Assembly (NCBI RefSeq): GCF_000382305.1
Contig: NZ_KB908035.1
Location: 1-45,721, forward strand
Direction: 5' to 3'
From: Vitreoscilla stercoraria DSM 513
GTDB lineage: Bacteria > Pseudomonadota > Gammaproteobacteria > Burkholderiales > Neisseriaceae
DNA: 45,721 nucleotides
Below, piece by piece: positions 7,964 to 16,908 of this stretch (within the stretch, counting starts at the first letter, position 1; each line of letters begins with the position of its first letter). The notes beneath the pieces are model-generated. The model worked only from the letters and a program-made list of their open reading frames with translations. It was not told the origin of the DNA and ran no database searches. Both the position numbers and the translations under genes were made by a program.

Positions 7964-9148
7964 TTAAGAACCGCTACGCAATTCTTGCCACAAACGCACA
8001 GTCAATTTTTTCGCATCTGGACTCAATTCAGGCATCAAGAAACCAGCTGCTGCATCTTCGTCATTCGGGAAGATAGAACGGGTTTCAACCAAAGATTTGT
8101 CCATCAACTCGCGTGCAGGCAAGCTCGCTGGAGCGAAAGTCACTTCTGCAGCATTGCGAGCTGCGATGTCTGGCTTCAACGTCCAGTCCATGTATTTGTG
8201 AGCGTTGACATAGTTTTTAGCGTCAGCTGGAATCAACCAAGATTCCACCCAGAAGCCCATGCCTTTAGGTGTCAATACTTCGATGTTGACGCCATTGCCC
8301 ACTTCTTCAGCACGTTTTTTAGACATGTTCATGTCGCCGCCATTGCCCACTGCCACACAAATATCGCCACGGGCCAATTCATCGATGAACGATGGGCTGA
8401 AGCGTTTGATGTCAGGACGAACGGCTTTCAATACGGCCGCAGCTGCATTGATATCTTCATTGCTGGCTTTAGCAGGGTCTTTGCCAATATATTTAATCAC
8501 CAATGGGAAGATTTCGCTTGGAGAGTCCCACAAGCTGATACCACAAGCTTTCAACTTATTAGAGTACTCAGGTTTAAAGACCAAGTCCCATTCGTTTTCT
8601 GGCAACTGGTCTGTACCCAAAGCAGCTTTGACTTTGTCTTTGTTAATCGCCAAAGTATTCAAGCCTGAGAAATAAGGTACGGCATATTCATTGCCTGGAT
8701 CCACTTGGTTCAACAAGGTCAATAATTTAGGATCGATATTACCATAGTTACTCAACAAGCTTTTGTCGATTTTTTGGTAAGCACCGGCTTGGATTTGACG
8801 AGGCAAGAAAGAAATGCCAGGCACTACCAAGTCGTAGCCTGATTTGCCTGTCAACACTTTGGCTTCTAAGGCTTCGTTGTTTTCATACAAATCGTAATTC
8901 AATTTCAAAGAAAATTCTTTGCGGAATTCTTCAACCGTCGCTTCATCCACATAGTTAGACCAGTTGTAGATGTTCAATTCAGATGTTTGTGGATAATCGT
9001 GGCCGGCGGCTGGATTGCTGGCTGCGCTAGCTGAATCGGTATTGCTGGCTGCAGGTGCGGCTTGAGCGGGTTCTTGTGATTGGCTACCGCCACCACATGC
9101 AGTTAACAATGCCAAAGTTACAACTTGAGCAAAGAGCAATTTTTTCAT
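7964..9148 (-). CDS. potD: spermidine/putrescine ABC transporter substrate-binding lipoprotein (PotD/PotF family)
   Basis: The periplasmic binding component of a polyamine importer. The start at 9148 gives MKKLLFAQ... with lipobox LLTAC (Cys18) followed by GGGSQSQ, the typical Neisseria lipoprotein form; an upstream in-frame ATG at 9193 would add 15 polar residues and lies inside the leader hairpin. The mature protein opens with LNIYNWSNYVDEATVEEF, the hallmark of PotD/PotF, and later has DLVVPGISFLPRQIQAG. The usual aromatic segment after PY is replaced by PYFSGLNTLAINKDKV, so ligand preference cannot be read off. Length (394 aa) is slightly above E. coli PotD. No ATPase or permease gene is adjacent; Neisseriaceae often carry unlinked potD copies. 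It has its own promoter and a leader hairpin. Confidence 0.88.
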   Translation of the reverse strand: MKKLLFAQVVTLALLTACGGGSQSQEPAQAAPAASNTDSASAASNPAAGHDYPQTSELNIYNWSNYVDEATVEEFRKEFSLKLNYDLYENNEALEAKVLTGKSGYDLVVPGISFLPRQIQAGAYQKIDKSLLSNYGNIDPKLLTLLNQVDPGNEYAVPYFSGLNTLAINKDKVKAALGTDQLPENEWDLVFKPEYSNKLKACGISLWDSPSEIFPLVIKYIGKDPAKASNEDINAAAAVLKAVRPDIKRFSPSFIDELARGDICVAVGNGGDMNMSKKRAEEVGNGVNIEVLTPKGMGFWVESWLIPADAKNYVNAHKYMDWTLKPDIAARNAAEVTFAPASLPARELMDKSLVETRSIFPNDEDAAAGFLMPELSPDAKKLTVRLWQELRSGS

Positions 9149-9173
9149 ATAGGTTATCTTTCCCTGACGAATT

Positions 9174-9207
9174 AAAAAAATGTCATGCCTCAAAGCTCAG
9201 GCATGAC
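9174..9207 (-). promoter_or_regulatory. 5' leader hairpin followed by U7
   Basis: On the minus strand GTCATGCCT and AGGCATGAC form a perfect 9-bp stem with an 8-nt loop, followed by A then seven T. It falls between the promoter (9216-9243) and the start codon (9148), essentially at the predicted 5' end of the transcript. It has the form of an intrinsic terminator, but so early that it could instead protect the mRNA 5' end. Confidence 0.7.
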
Positions 9208-9215
9208 CTGCGCGG

Positions 9216-9243
9216 ATTATAGCGGAAAATTCTATGCTGCCAA
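9216..9243 (-). promoter_or_regulatory. promoter of potD-like gene
   Basis: On the minus strand TTGGCA (9243-9238), a 16-nt spacer, then perfect TATAAT (9221-9216). The expected start site is near 9209. Confidence 0.75.
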
Positions 9244-9375
9244 GCAAAGACCAATAAGAATTGACTATTAGGCAACAGCAGGGTCGATTCAAGCCACCCA
9301 ACCTATGTTTATTTTTAACCGCGATACGCTTCATTTGCAACAAAAAAATTGTAAATCAATGGGCTTTAAAAACAA

Positions 9376-9408
9376 ATCAAGCGGCCTGTAAGTTACAGGA
9401 CGCTTGAT
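9376..9408. repeat. paired DUS with one variant half
   Basis: ATCAAGCGGCCTGTAA-G-TTACAGGACGCTTGAT. One half is the main word, the other has GGCC for GTCC, leaving a single mismatch in an otherwise perfect 16-bp inverted repeat. It lies 47 bp after the ubiD stop and probably terminates ubiD, although no strong T-run follows. The surrounding gap (9244-9454) shows nothing else. Confidence 0.7.
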
Positions 9409-9454
9409 AGATGCAAAACACAATGTAAGTGTCAGTTATTTAAACTCAAATTTC

Positions 9455-10930
9455 TTATAAACCCAAATCTTGCCACATCGCATCCACTCGGCGTGAGATT
9501 TCTTGATCTTTTTCAATCACAACGCCCCACTCGCGGTTGGTTTCACCTGGCCATTTATTGGTCGCATCCATGCCCATTTTACCACCCAAGCCAGACACAG
9601 GACTGGCAAAATCCAAATAATCAATCGGCGTATTTTCAATCAAAACCGTATCGCGAACAGGGTCCATACGTGTTGTAATTGCCCAAATCACTTCTTTCCA
9701 ATCACGCACATTCACATCTTCATCGACCACAACAATGAATTTGGTATACATAAATTGGCGCAAGAAACTCCAACAACCCATCATCACACGCTTGGCGTGA
9801 CCTGCGTATTGTTTTTTCATGCTCACCACCGCCATGCGGTAAGAACAACCTTCAGGCGGCAAGTAAAAATCAACAATTTCAGGAAATTGTTTTTGCAACA
9901 ATGGTACAAATACCTCGTTCAACGCCACACCCAAAACCGCAGGTTCATCGATTGGTTTACCAGTGTAAGTGCTGTGGTAAATGGCGTTTTGACGCATGGT
10001 GATGCGCTCAACGGTAAACACAGGGAAATGGTCTTGCTCATTGTAATAACCCGTGTGGTCGCCATATGGGCCTTCTAACGCGGTTTCATCGGGATGAATC
10101 ACGCCTTCCAAGACGATCTCAGCGCGAGCTGGCACGTGCAAATCGTTGCCTATGCATTTGACCAATTCGGTGCGTGAGCCCCGCAACAGCCCCGCAAATT
10201 GGTATTCACTCAAAGTATCAGGCACAGGCGTCACCGCACCCAAAATCGTTGCAGGATCACAACCTAAAACCACAGACACAGGATAAGGTTGGCCTGGATT
10301 GGCTTGTTTGTGTGCCAAAAAGTCCAAAGCACCGCCACGATGAGCGAGCCAACGCATGATGACTTTGTTTTTGGCTATGACTTGTTGGCGGTAAATACCC
10401 AAGTTTTGGCGTTTTTTGTGTGGACCACGGGTAACAGTCAAGCCCCATGTAATCAATGGTGCCACATCGCCCGGCCAACAATGCTGAATCGGCAACACCG
10501 ACAAATCCACATCATCGCCCTCAATAATGATGTCGTGTACAGGTGCTTTTTTAACCACATTCGGCGCCATCGACCAAATGTCTTTGAGCAAAGGCAATTT
10601 CGAAAAAGCGTCCTTAATGCCTTTTGGCGGCTCAGGCTCTTTTAAATATGCCAAAGTTTGACCAATTTGGCGCAACTCAGACAAGTCTTTCGCCCCCATG
10701 CCCATCGCCACACGTTCGGTCGTACCAAACAAATTGGCCAACACAGGAAAATCATAACGCTTGCCATCGGTAGTAGGGTTTTCAAACAGCAAGGCTGGAC
10801 CTTCGGCACGCAAGACACGGTCTGCAATATCGGTCATTTCCAAATGTGGTGACACCGGATGGGCAATGCGTTTGAGTTTGTTTTGTTGTTCTAGCTGCGA
10901 GATGAAGTCGCGCAAATCAGCATATTTCAT
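9455..10930 (-). CDS. ubiD: 4-hydroxy-3-polyprenylbenzoate decarboxylase UbiD
   Basis: Decarboxylates 4-hydroxy-3-polyprenylbenzoate in ubiquinone synthesis, using prenylated FMN made by UbiX. The start at 10930 gives MKYADLRDFISQLEQ, the usual UbiD N terminus; the frame is open for 17 codons upstream, but these have no homologous look. Length 491 aa is typical (E. coli 497). Visible blocks include NLGIYRQQV, EGPYGDHTGYY with its conserved Glu upstream, and SPVSGLGGKMGMDATNKWPGE near the C terminus. No ubiX is in view. Downstream is a half-variant paired DUS. The leader contains an isolated TTCAGGACGC just before the start. Confidence 0.95.
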   Translation of the reverse strand: MKYADLRDFISQLEQQNKLKRIAHPVSPHLEMTDIADRVLRAEGPALLFENPTTDGKRYDFPVLANLFGTTERVAMGMGAKDLSELRQIGQTLAYLKEPEPPKGIKDAFSKLPLLKDIWSMAPNVVKKAPVHDIIIEGDDVDLSVLPIQHCWPGDVAPLITWGLTVTRGPHKKRQNLGIYRQQVIAKNKVIMRWLAHRGGALDFLAHKQANPGQPYPVSVVLGCDPATILGAVTPVPDTLSEYQFAGLLRGSRTELVKCIGNDLHVPARAEIVLEGVIHPDETALEGPYGDHTGYYNEQDHFPVFTVERITMRQNAIYHSTYTGKPIDEPAVLGVALNEVFVPLLQKQFPEIVDFYLPPEGCSYRMAVVSMKKQYAGHAKRVMMGCWSFLRQFMYTKFIVVVDEDVNVRDWKEVIWAITTRMDPVRDTVLIENTPIDYLDFASPVSGLGGKMGMDATNKWPGETNREWGVVIEKDQEISRRVDAMWQDLGL

Positions 10931-10971
10931 GAGCAATTTTTCAGGACGCTTATAATGGCGCTTATTATGGC

Positions 10972-11007
10972 ACAAAAACAAACAAGCCCGAACGAGTCGG
11001 GCTTGTT
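10972..11007 (-). terminator. intrinsic terminator of amino-acid permease gene
   Basis: AACAAGCCCGA-ACGAG-TCGGGCTTGTT, a perfect 11-bp stem; on the minus strand it is followed by TGTTTTTGTG. Located 23 bp after the permease stop. Confidence 0.85.
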
Positions 11008-11029
11008 GTGGCTAGTCATAAGTTCAAGC

Positions 11030-11776
11030 TTAACGCTGACCGATGCGATAACGTTTTTCCAACCAAGAGAACAACGCTGCCAAACCTATGGTCATCACCA
11101 AGTAAATCAAGGCGATGGCATAATAAGGCTCTTCGTAAATCGAGAAGCGGCCTGAAACCGTACGCGCCACATATGCCAATTCCGCCACACCAATGGCAGA
11201 CACCAAAGAGCTGTCTTTCAATAAAGTGATGAACTCATTGCCAAACGGCGGCAACATGCGACGGGTCGCTTGTGGCAAAATCACATGACGCATGGTTTGG
11301 GCATAATTCAGACCCAAAGAACGCGCCGCTTCCACTTGGCCACGGTCGATAGACTGAATGCCTGCACGGAAAATTTCCGTGATATAAGCACCCGCATTGA
11401 CCGACAAAGCCAAAGCACCCGCAATCAATGCACCGTATTCTTTGCGCAACTCGCGCGCCAATTCACCACTGATCAGCCAACCATCAACAGGATTGATGAG
11501 GGCGACTGACCAAATAAAATGCCAAATAAAAATCTGCACAAACAATGGCGTACCACGGAACAAAGTCACATACAATAAAGAGACTGTACGCAAAAACCAG
11601 CCCAATGTACGCAACAAAATGTTGCCTTTTTCAAAGTTTGCTAAGCGACACAAAGCACCAATTAAACCAAAAACCGTGCCCACGGCCACAGAAAATGCGG
11701 TCAGACCTAAGGTATATTTCGCCCCGATCCAAAACATTTCGCGATATTCGTAAATGATATCAAAGCGAAAATCCAT
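11030..11776 (-). CDS. amino acid ABC transporter permease (His/Glu/Gln/Arg family)
   Basis: Inner-membrane permease of a polar amino-acid importer (HisMQ/GlnP/GltK type). It starts MDFRFDIIYEYREMFWIGAKYTLGLT, and the EAA loop that docks onto the ATPase is visible as EAARSLGLNYAQTMRHVILPQA, followed by the typical RRMLPPFGNEFITLLKDSSL. At least four or five hydrophobic segments; 248 aa is normal. It has an insertion after FIWHFIWSVAL (about 20 residues) relative to the shortest family members. Neither the ATP-binding nor the substrate-binding gene is adjacent: ubiD lies downstream after a terminator and ribF is divergent. So the rest of the transporter must be encoded elsewhere. The substrate cannot be read from sequence. 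Confidence 0.9.
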   Translation of the reverse strand: MDFRFDIIYEYREMFWIGAKYTLGLTAFSVAVGTVFGLIGALCRLANFEKGNILLRTLGWFLRTVSLLYVTLFRGTPLFVQIFIWHFIWSVALINPVDGWLISGELARELRKEYGALIAGALALSVNAGAYITEIFRAGIQSIDRGQVEAARSLGLNYAQTMRHVILPQATRRMLPPFGNEFITLLKDSSLVSAIGVAELAYVARTVSGRFSIYEEPYYAIALIYLVMTIGLAALFSWLEKRYRIGQR

Positions 11777-12013
11777 AAATCACTCCAACTGAAAGGATGT
11801 GTCCCGACGGCTACAACTGTGTGTATTTTGTCAATTTAGCCACATGAAACGTTAATATTATGCGAAGTTTAAGGCAATCTGTTGTCTGATGCTACCGATT
11901 TTAAGTATTGATTGTTGTGCATGGCGTCAAGCATCATGCTGCAAAAGACTAGCTGCAATTGCATATAGCGTTTAAAATAAAACGTTTTATCACCATAAAG
12001 ATGCTGTATTGAT

Positions 12014-12946
12014 ATGCGAATTTGGTTGGGGCACACCGATGCCAAACTGTTTCAAAATGGTTGCGCTTTGACCATAGGCAATTTTGACGGTGTTCATTTA
12101 GGACATCAACACATCTTGTCACGCTTACAAAATGAAGCGGATGCGCGCGGCTTACCGGCAGTGGCGATGGTATTTGAACCACAACCGAAAGAGTATTTCG
12201 CTCGTCAACGTCAATTGGCTTTGCCACCACGTTTAAGCCCAATGCGCGACAAATTGCGCCTGATGCGTGAGCACCAACCGCGATTGCGAGGCGTGAATGT
12301 GCGCCGTTTTAACAGCGAGTTTGCGGCAATCGATGCTCAACGCTTCATTGATGACGTGTTGATTGGCCAATTGAATGTGAAATATTTACTGGTCGGTGAT
12401 GATTTCTGCTTTGGTGCTAAGCGCCAAGGCACGTTTGATTTGCTCCAAGCACAAAATGCATTTGTGACTGAAAACACATCCAGCGTCATGGTCGAAAACA
12501 CCCGTGCTTCGAGTACCGCGGTGCGTGAAGCCTTGCTCAAAGGACGTTTGGATTTGGCTGAACGTTTGTTAGGACATCCTTATCAATTGACAGGCAAAGT
12601 CAAACACGGCGCGAAATTAGGTCGCACATTGGGTTGTCCGACTGCCAATATTCATTTGCCTGCGCTGTCGTTTCCATTAAGTGGCGTATATGTGGTAGAA
12701 GTGACAGGCAATTTTGGCAAGCGCAGAGGCGTTGCCAGTTTTGGCTTAAATCCGACCGTGACCGACAGCCGCAATCAAAAATGTGAAGTACATTTGTTTG
12801 ATTGGCATGAAAGTTTATACGGACAGCGTTTGCGCGTGGCGTTTTTACACAAATTGCGAGATGAAGCCAAATTTGACAGTTTGGAAGCATTACAACAAAA
12901 AATACACATGGACATGTCACAAGCAAAAGCTTGGACGCAGGCTTAA
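12014..12946 (+). CDS. ribF: bifunctional riboflavin kinase/FAD synthetase RibF
   Basis: Makes FMN from riboflavin and then FAD. The N-terminal nucleotidyltransferase domain shows GNFDGVHLGHQ (residues about 23-33) and FEPQP. The C-terminal flavokinase domain shows GRTLGCPTANIHLP (about 201-214) and GVYVVEV. Length 310 aa is normal. The start has a poor ribosome-binding site but agrees with the family N terminus. ribF directly before ileS is a widely conserved order in Proteobacteria; the gap is 64 bp and contains one single DUS, so both could be on one mRNA. The 237-bp region upstream, shared with the divergent permease gene, has no promoter that I can assign with confidence. Confidence 0.95.
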   Translation: MRIWLGHTDAKLFQNGCALTIGNFDGVHLGHQHILSRLQNEADARGLPAVAMVFEPQPKEYFARQRQLALPPRLSPMRDKLRLMREHQPRLRGVNVRRFNSEFAAIDAQRFIDDVLIGQLNVKYLLVGDDFCFGAKRQGTFDLLQAQNAFVTENTSSVMVENTRASSTAVREALLKGRLDLAERLLGHPYQLTGKVKHGAKLGRTLGCPTANIHLPALSFPLSGVYVVEVTGNFGKRRGVASFGLNPTVTDSRNQKCEVHLFDWHESLYGQRLRVAFLHKLRDEAKFDSLEALQQKIHMDMSQAKAWTQA

Positions 12947-12949
12947 AAG

Positions 12950-12962
12950 TTTTACAGGACGC
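12950..12962. repeat. single DUS-type word
   Basis: TTTTACAGGACGCC in the ribF-ileS gap, an exact copy of the 11-mer (TTACAGGACGC) without a partner. Confidence 0.75.
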
Positions 12963-13010
12963 CTGTATAGATGACATATTAAATAGAACCACCAATATAT
13001 AGAGAAAGTT

Positions 13011-15803
13011 ATGACCGATTATCGAACCACCGTCAATTTATTGGATACGCCGTTTCCGATGCGCGGTAACCTTGCCAAACGCGAGGGTGCATGGGTAGAA
13101 CAATGGCGCCAACAAAAGCGTTACGAGAAATTGCGTGAAGTGGCAGCTGGCCGTCCGAAATTCGTTTTGCACGATGGCCCTCCCTACGCCAACGGTGATA
13201 TTCACATTGGTCATGCGGTGAACAAAGTTTTAAAAGACATGATTGTGCGCTCAAAAACTTGGGCGGGCTTTGATGCGCCTTATGTTCCCGGTTGGGATTG
13301 CCACGGTTTGCCCATTGAATTGATGGTTGAGAAACTGTATGGCAAAGAGATTCCTGCTGCCAAATTCCGCCAATTGTGCCGTGAATACGCAGAAGAACAA
13401 ATCGCGCGCCAGAAAAAAGATTTCATTCGCTTAGGCATTATTGGCGATTGGGACAATCCTTACAAAACCATGAATTTCGATACCGAAGCGAATATCGTGC
13501 GCAACTTGGGCAAAATCCAAGAAGCAGGCTATTTGGTCAAAGGTGAAAAACCGGTTCATTTTTGTTTAGAGTGCGGTTCGGCTTTGGCAGAAGCAGAAGT
13601 AGAATACAAAGACAAAGTGTCGCCTGCTTTGGATGTGGCATTTGAATTTTTGGATGCGGAAGCAGTCGCGCAAGTGTTCGAGTTTTCAGGTGAGCAATTA
13701 GAAAGCGTGGAAGCGGTCATTTGGACGACCACACCTTGGACTTTGCCTGCCAACCAAGCCATCAGCGTGCATCCTGAATTGGCGTATCAATTGGTGCGCA
13801 GTAATACAGGCCGCGTGTTGGTATTGGCCAAAGATTTGGTTGAGTCCGCTGCTGCTCGTTATGGTTTCGAGAGTTTTGAAATCTTGGGTGAAACCGTCGG
13901 CATCAATTTGGAAAACTTGGAAGTCCAGCATCCATTCTTAGAAGAGCGCATCGTACCGATTATTGTGGGTGACCACGTGACTGCGGATGCAGGTACAGGC
14001 ATGGTACACACCGCCCCTGCGCATGGTTTGGACGACTACAATGTGGGTTTGAAATACCAATTGCCGATTGATTGTCCTGTGATGAATGACGGTCGCTTCC
14101 GCTCGGATGTCTCGCGTGTGGCAGGCAAAACCGTTTGGGAAGCCAATGAAGTGGTGATTGAATGGTTGCAAGAAAACAACCGCTTGCTCGCATTCAAAAA
14201 AATGGAACACAGCTACCCACATTGCTGGCGTCACAAAACCCCAATTATTTTCCGTGCGACGGCTCAATGGTTCATCGCGATGGACAAATCAGGCCATGAA
14301 GGCAAAGTGTTGCGTGATGTGGCAATGAATGCGGTGGATTCAACCGAATTCTTCCCAGCTTGGGGTCGTGCGCGTTTGGAATCAATGATTTCAGGACGCC
14401 CTGATTGGTGTGTATCACGCCAACGCAATTGGGGTGTGCCTATGGCTTTCTTTGCTCACAAAGAAACAGGTGAATTGCATCCACAAAGCGCTGAATTTGT
14501 AGAAATCATTGCACAGCGCATCGAAAAAGAAGGCATCGAAGCTTGGTTCAAATTGGACAAAACCGAATTATTGAACGCAGAAGATGCAGCAGTTTACGAC
14601 AAATTGCCAGACACTTTGGACGTTTGGTTTGATTCAGGTTCAACGCATTATGCAGTTTTGAAACAACGTGCAGAATTGACTTGGCCTGCGGACTTGTATT
14701 TAGAAGGCTCTGACCAGCATCGTGGTTGGTTCCAATCGTCTATGTTGACCGCTTGTGCCACTCAAAATCGTGCACCTTACAACCAATTGTTGACGCATGG
14801 TTTTGTGGTGGATGGCAAAGGTCAAAAAATGTCCAAATCCATCGGCAATGTGATTGCACCACAAAAAGTGAACGATACTTTGGGTGCCGACATCTTGCGT
14901 TTGTGGGTAGCCTCGACCGATTACTCAGGCGAATTGGCGATTTCTGACGAAATCTTAAAACGCACCACCGACAGCTACCGCCGTTTGCGCAACACGATGC
15001 GTTTCTTATTGGCGAATTTGTCAGACTTTGACCCAATTGAAAATGCAGTCGGTTACAACGACATGTTGTCGTTAGACCGTTATGCGGTAGTGTTAGCACG
15101 TCAATTGCAAGAGCGTTTGGTGGGCGACCATTACCCACGTTACGCTTTCCATTATGCGGTTCAAGACATCGTACATTTCTGTGCCGACGAAATGGGCGCG
15201 TTCTATTTGGACATTTTGAAAGACCGTTTGTACACCACACAAGCGAACAGCCGTGCTCGTCGCAGTGCGCAAACCGCGCTATACCACATTACACGCAGCT
15301 TGATTTTGGCCATCAGCCCGATTTTGTGCTTTACCGCAGAAGAAGCTTGGGAAGTTTTGGCTGGCAGCAATGAAGACTCGGTGATGTACCATACTTTGCA
15401 CGAATTCCCGTCTATGCCTGAAAACGTAGAAGAAGAGTTGGTGAAAAAATGGCAAGCAGTGCGTGCAGTACGCGAAGCCATCAACAAAGAAATCGAAACC
15501 AAACGTGCTGCTGATGTAGTGGGTTCTTCTTGGCAAGCGGCAGTCAGCGTGACTGCGCCTGAACCAACTTACGGCTATTTGCGTGCGTTGGGCGAGGAGT
15601 TGCGTTTTGTGTTGATGGTGTCTAAAGTGACTGTTAACGAAGGCGAAGCTTTAAGCATTACTGTTGAAAAAGCCGAAGGCGAAAAATGTGAGCGTTGCTG
15701 GCATTACTTGCCAGACGTGGGCAGCGTTGCTGCGCATCCATGTTTGTGCGCGCGTTGTGCTGACAACATTGAAGGCAAAGGCGAAGAACGCTTGTTAGCA
15801 TAA
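13011..15803 (+). CDS. ileS: isoleucyl-tRNA synthetase
   Basis: Charges tRNA-Ile. A class I synthetase of 930 aa: HIGH motif at about residues 65-68 (PPYANGDIHIGHA), KMSKS at about 605-609 (GQKMSKSIGN), the CP1 editing domain between them with WTTTPWTLPANQA, and a C-terminal zinc finger CERCW...CLCARC (about 890-915). All key residues are present, consistent with the standard bacterial form. An AGAGAAAG box precedes the ATG. In many Proteobacteria lspA follows ileS; here a paired-DUS terminator and an unrelated secreted protein follow instead. Confidence 0.97.
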   Translation: MTDYRTTVNLLDTPFPMRGNLAKREGAWVEQWRQQKRYEKLREVAAGRPKFVLHDGPPYANGDIHIGHAVNKVLKDMIVRSKTWAGFDAPYVPGWDCHGLPIELMVEKLYGKEIPAAKFRQLCREYAEEQIARQKKDFIRLGIIGDWDNPYKTMNFDTEANIVRNLGKIQEAGYLVKGEKPVHFCLECGSALAEAEVEYKDKVSPALDVAFEFLDAEAVAQVFEFSGEQLESVEAVIWTTTPWTLPANQAISVHPELAYQLVRSNTGRVLVLAKDLVESAAARYGFESFEILGETVGINLENLEVQHPFLEERIVPIIVGDHVTADAGTGMVHTAPAHGLDDYNVGLKYQLPIDCPVMNDGRFRSDVSRVAGKTVWEANEVVIEWLQENNRLLAFKKMEHSYPHCWRHKTPIIFRATAQWFIAMDKSGHEGKVLRDVAMNAVDSTEFFPAWGRARLESMISGRPDWCVSRQRNWGVPMAFFAHKETGELHPQSAEFVEIIAQRIEKEGIEAWFKLDKTELLNAEDAAVYDKLPDTLDVWFDSGSTHYAVLKQRAELTWPADLYLEGSDQHRGWFQSSMLTACATQNRAPYNQLLTHGFVVDGKGQKMSKSIGNVIAPQKVNDTLGADILRLWVASTDYSGELAISDEILKRTTDSYRRLRNTMRFLLANLSDFDPIENAVGYNDMLSLDRYAVVLARQLQERLVGDHYPRYAFHYAVQDIVHFCADEMGAFYLDILKDRLYTTQANSRARRSAQTALYHITRSLILAISPILCFTAEEAWEVLAGSNEDSVMYHTLHEFPSMPENVEEELVKKWQAVRAVREAINKEIETKRAADVVGSSWQAAVSVTAPEPTYGYLRALGEELRFVLMVSKVTVNEGEALSITVEKAEGEKCERCWHYLPDVGSVAAHPCLCARCADNIEGKGEERLLA

Positions 15804-15828
15804 GCTGTCAGCGTTGATTTGAGTTGTC

Positions 15829-15863
15829 AAAAGCGTCCTGTAAAGTTTACAGGACGCTTTTTT
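15829..15863 (+). terminator. paired-DUS terminator after ileS
   Basis: AAAGCGTCCTGTAAA-G-TTTACAGGACGCTTTTTT: perfect inverted repeat with a T6 tail, 25 bp after the ileS stop. Confidence 0.88.
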
Positions 15864-16033
15864 ATAATCGGGTAGATTTGAAATAGATTGGTTTCAAAAT
15901 AAGCTACTCATGCACTGATACAATTTATTTGAATTTTCTAACGCAGGCCAAGACTAAAAAAAGTATTGTGTCAAAATACCGATGATGGTCATCGTACTGT
16001 CCCAATACATCTAAACATAAGAAAGGCTCAATC

Positions 16034-16627
16034 ATGAAAAAGCTGATTGCATTGACAGTGTTTTTATTGGCGGCAAATATTGCCATGGCGAATGAAACAT
16101 GTAGCAGCAGTATCAAAAATCGTACCATTCAAGGCGATGTGCGCATCTCAGGCAGTTGTAGTTTGTCAGAGGTGAATGTGCGTGGCGATGTGATTATTTT
16201 ACCCGGTGCGACTTTGACCTTAACCAACAGTGTTGTGGATGGTGATGTGGAGTCGCGCAATCGTTTCAAAGAAGTGGTGATGATTAAAAATACCATCAAT
16301 GGCGATGTTGATTTGGAACGAGGCACTCGGGTGCGTTTGGTGGAAAATACGGTACACGGTAATGTGGATTTAGAATATACCAGCGGTGAAGCCGAATTCG
16401 ACCGCAATCGCATCAGTGGTGATTTGAAAATAGACAAAGGACAAACTTCGCGTTTGAATGCCAATACCATCAGTGGCGATTTGGAATTGGAACGCAATAC
16501 AGGACGCTTGTTGTTGTCAGGCAATCATGTCAGCGGTGATTTAGAATGCAAACGCAACTCACAAAATCCAACCGGCAATCAAAATCAAGTTACAGGTCGC
16601 AAGATGGGACAATGTAGCAATATGTAA
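16034..16627 (+). CDS. secreted protein with eight 19-20 residue GD repeats (predicted beta-helix)
   Basis: Signal peptide MKKLIALTVFLLAANIAMA, then a mature chain built from a regular repeat. The Gly of a G-[DN]-[VL] motif falls at residues 34, 51, 70, 90, 109, 129, 148 and 168, i.e. every 19-20 residues, usually preceded by N-x-[IV]-x and followed by [DE]-L-E-type strands. Such a pattern predicts a right-handed beta-helix or solenoid with about one turn per repeat. Cys pairs near both ends (C23, C42; C171 and C194) could cap the helix. I do not recognise a named family. No anchor or lipobox, so it should be periplasmic or secreted. GAAAGG precedes the ATG. Single-gene unit after the ileS terminator. 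Confidence 0.8.
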   Translation: MKKLIALTVFLLAANIAMANETCSSSIKNRTIQGDVRISGSCSLSEVNVRGDVIILPGATLTLTNSVVDGDVESRNRFKEVVMIKNTINGDVDLERGTRVRLVENTVHGNVDLEYTSGEAEFDRNRISGDLKIDKGQTSRLNANTISGDLELERNTGRLLLSGNHVSGDLECKRNSQNPTGNQNQVTGRKMGQCSNM

Positions 16628-16908
16628 TCGGTTGTGAATGGCAACAAAAGCCTACGCACCATTTTGCTCATTACCGATGACCGCACCAACGGTCATCTCT
16701 GTATCGCGTTACGCCACATCAAACTCAACCAATTGGCCTCATCTGTGGCGTTTAGGAGACTCGATGGTTTTTCACCAACCAAATTTTAAATGACATCTTG
16801 ATTGTCCATTGAAAAACCAACCTAACCAGCATCACACAAGATAAACAGCCTCCCAAATATTCCGGCAGCTCCAATAAGCTCTGATGAAATCTTGCCAGCG
16901 TTCACACG
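16628..16908. other. intergenic gap with a small hairpin
   Basis: About 280 bases between convergent genes. It holds one 7-bp hairpin (GATGACC-N8-GGTCATC, 16676-16697) without a T-run. I see no DUS and no credible coding frame. It may be decayed coding DNA, but I cannot identify a parent. Confidence 0.5.

Noticed and set aside
11959..11979. TTGCAT and TAAAAT near ribF considered as a promoter
   Set aside because: The spacing is about 9 nt, too short for sigma-70.
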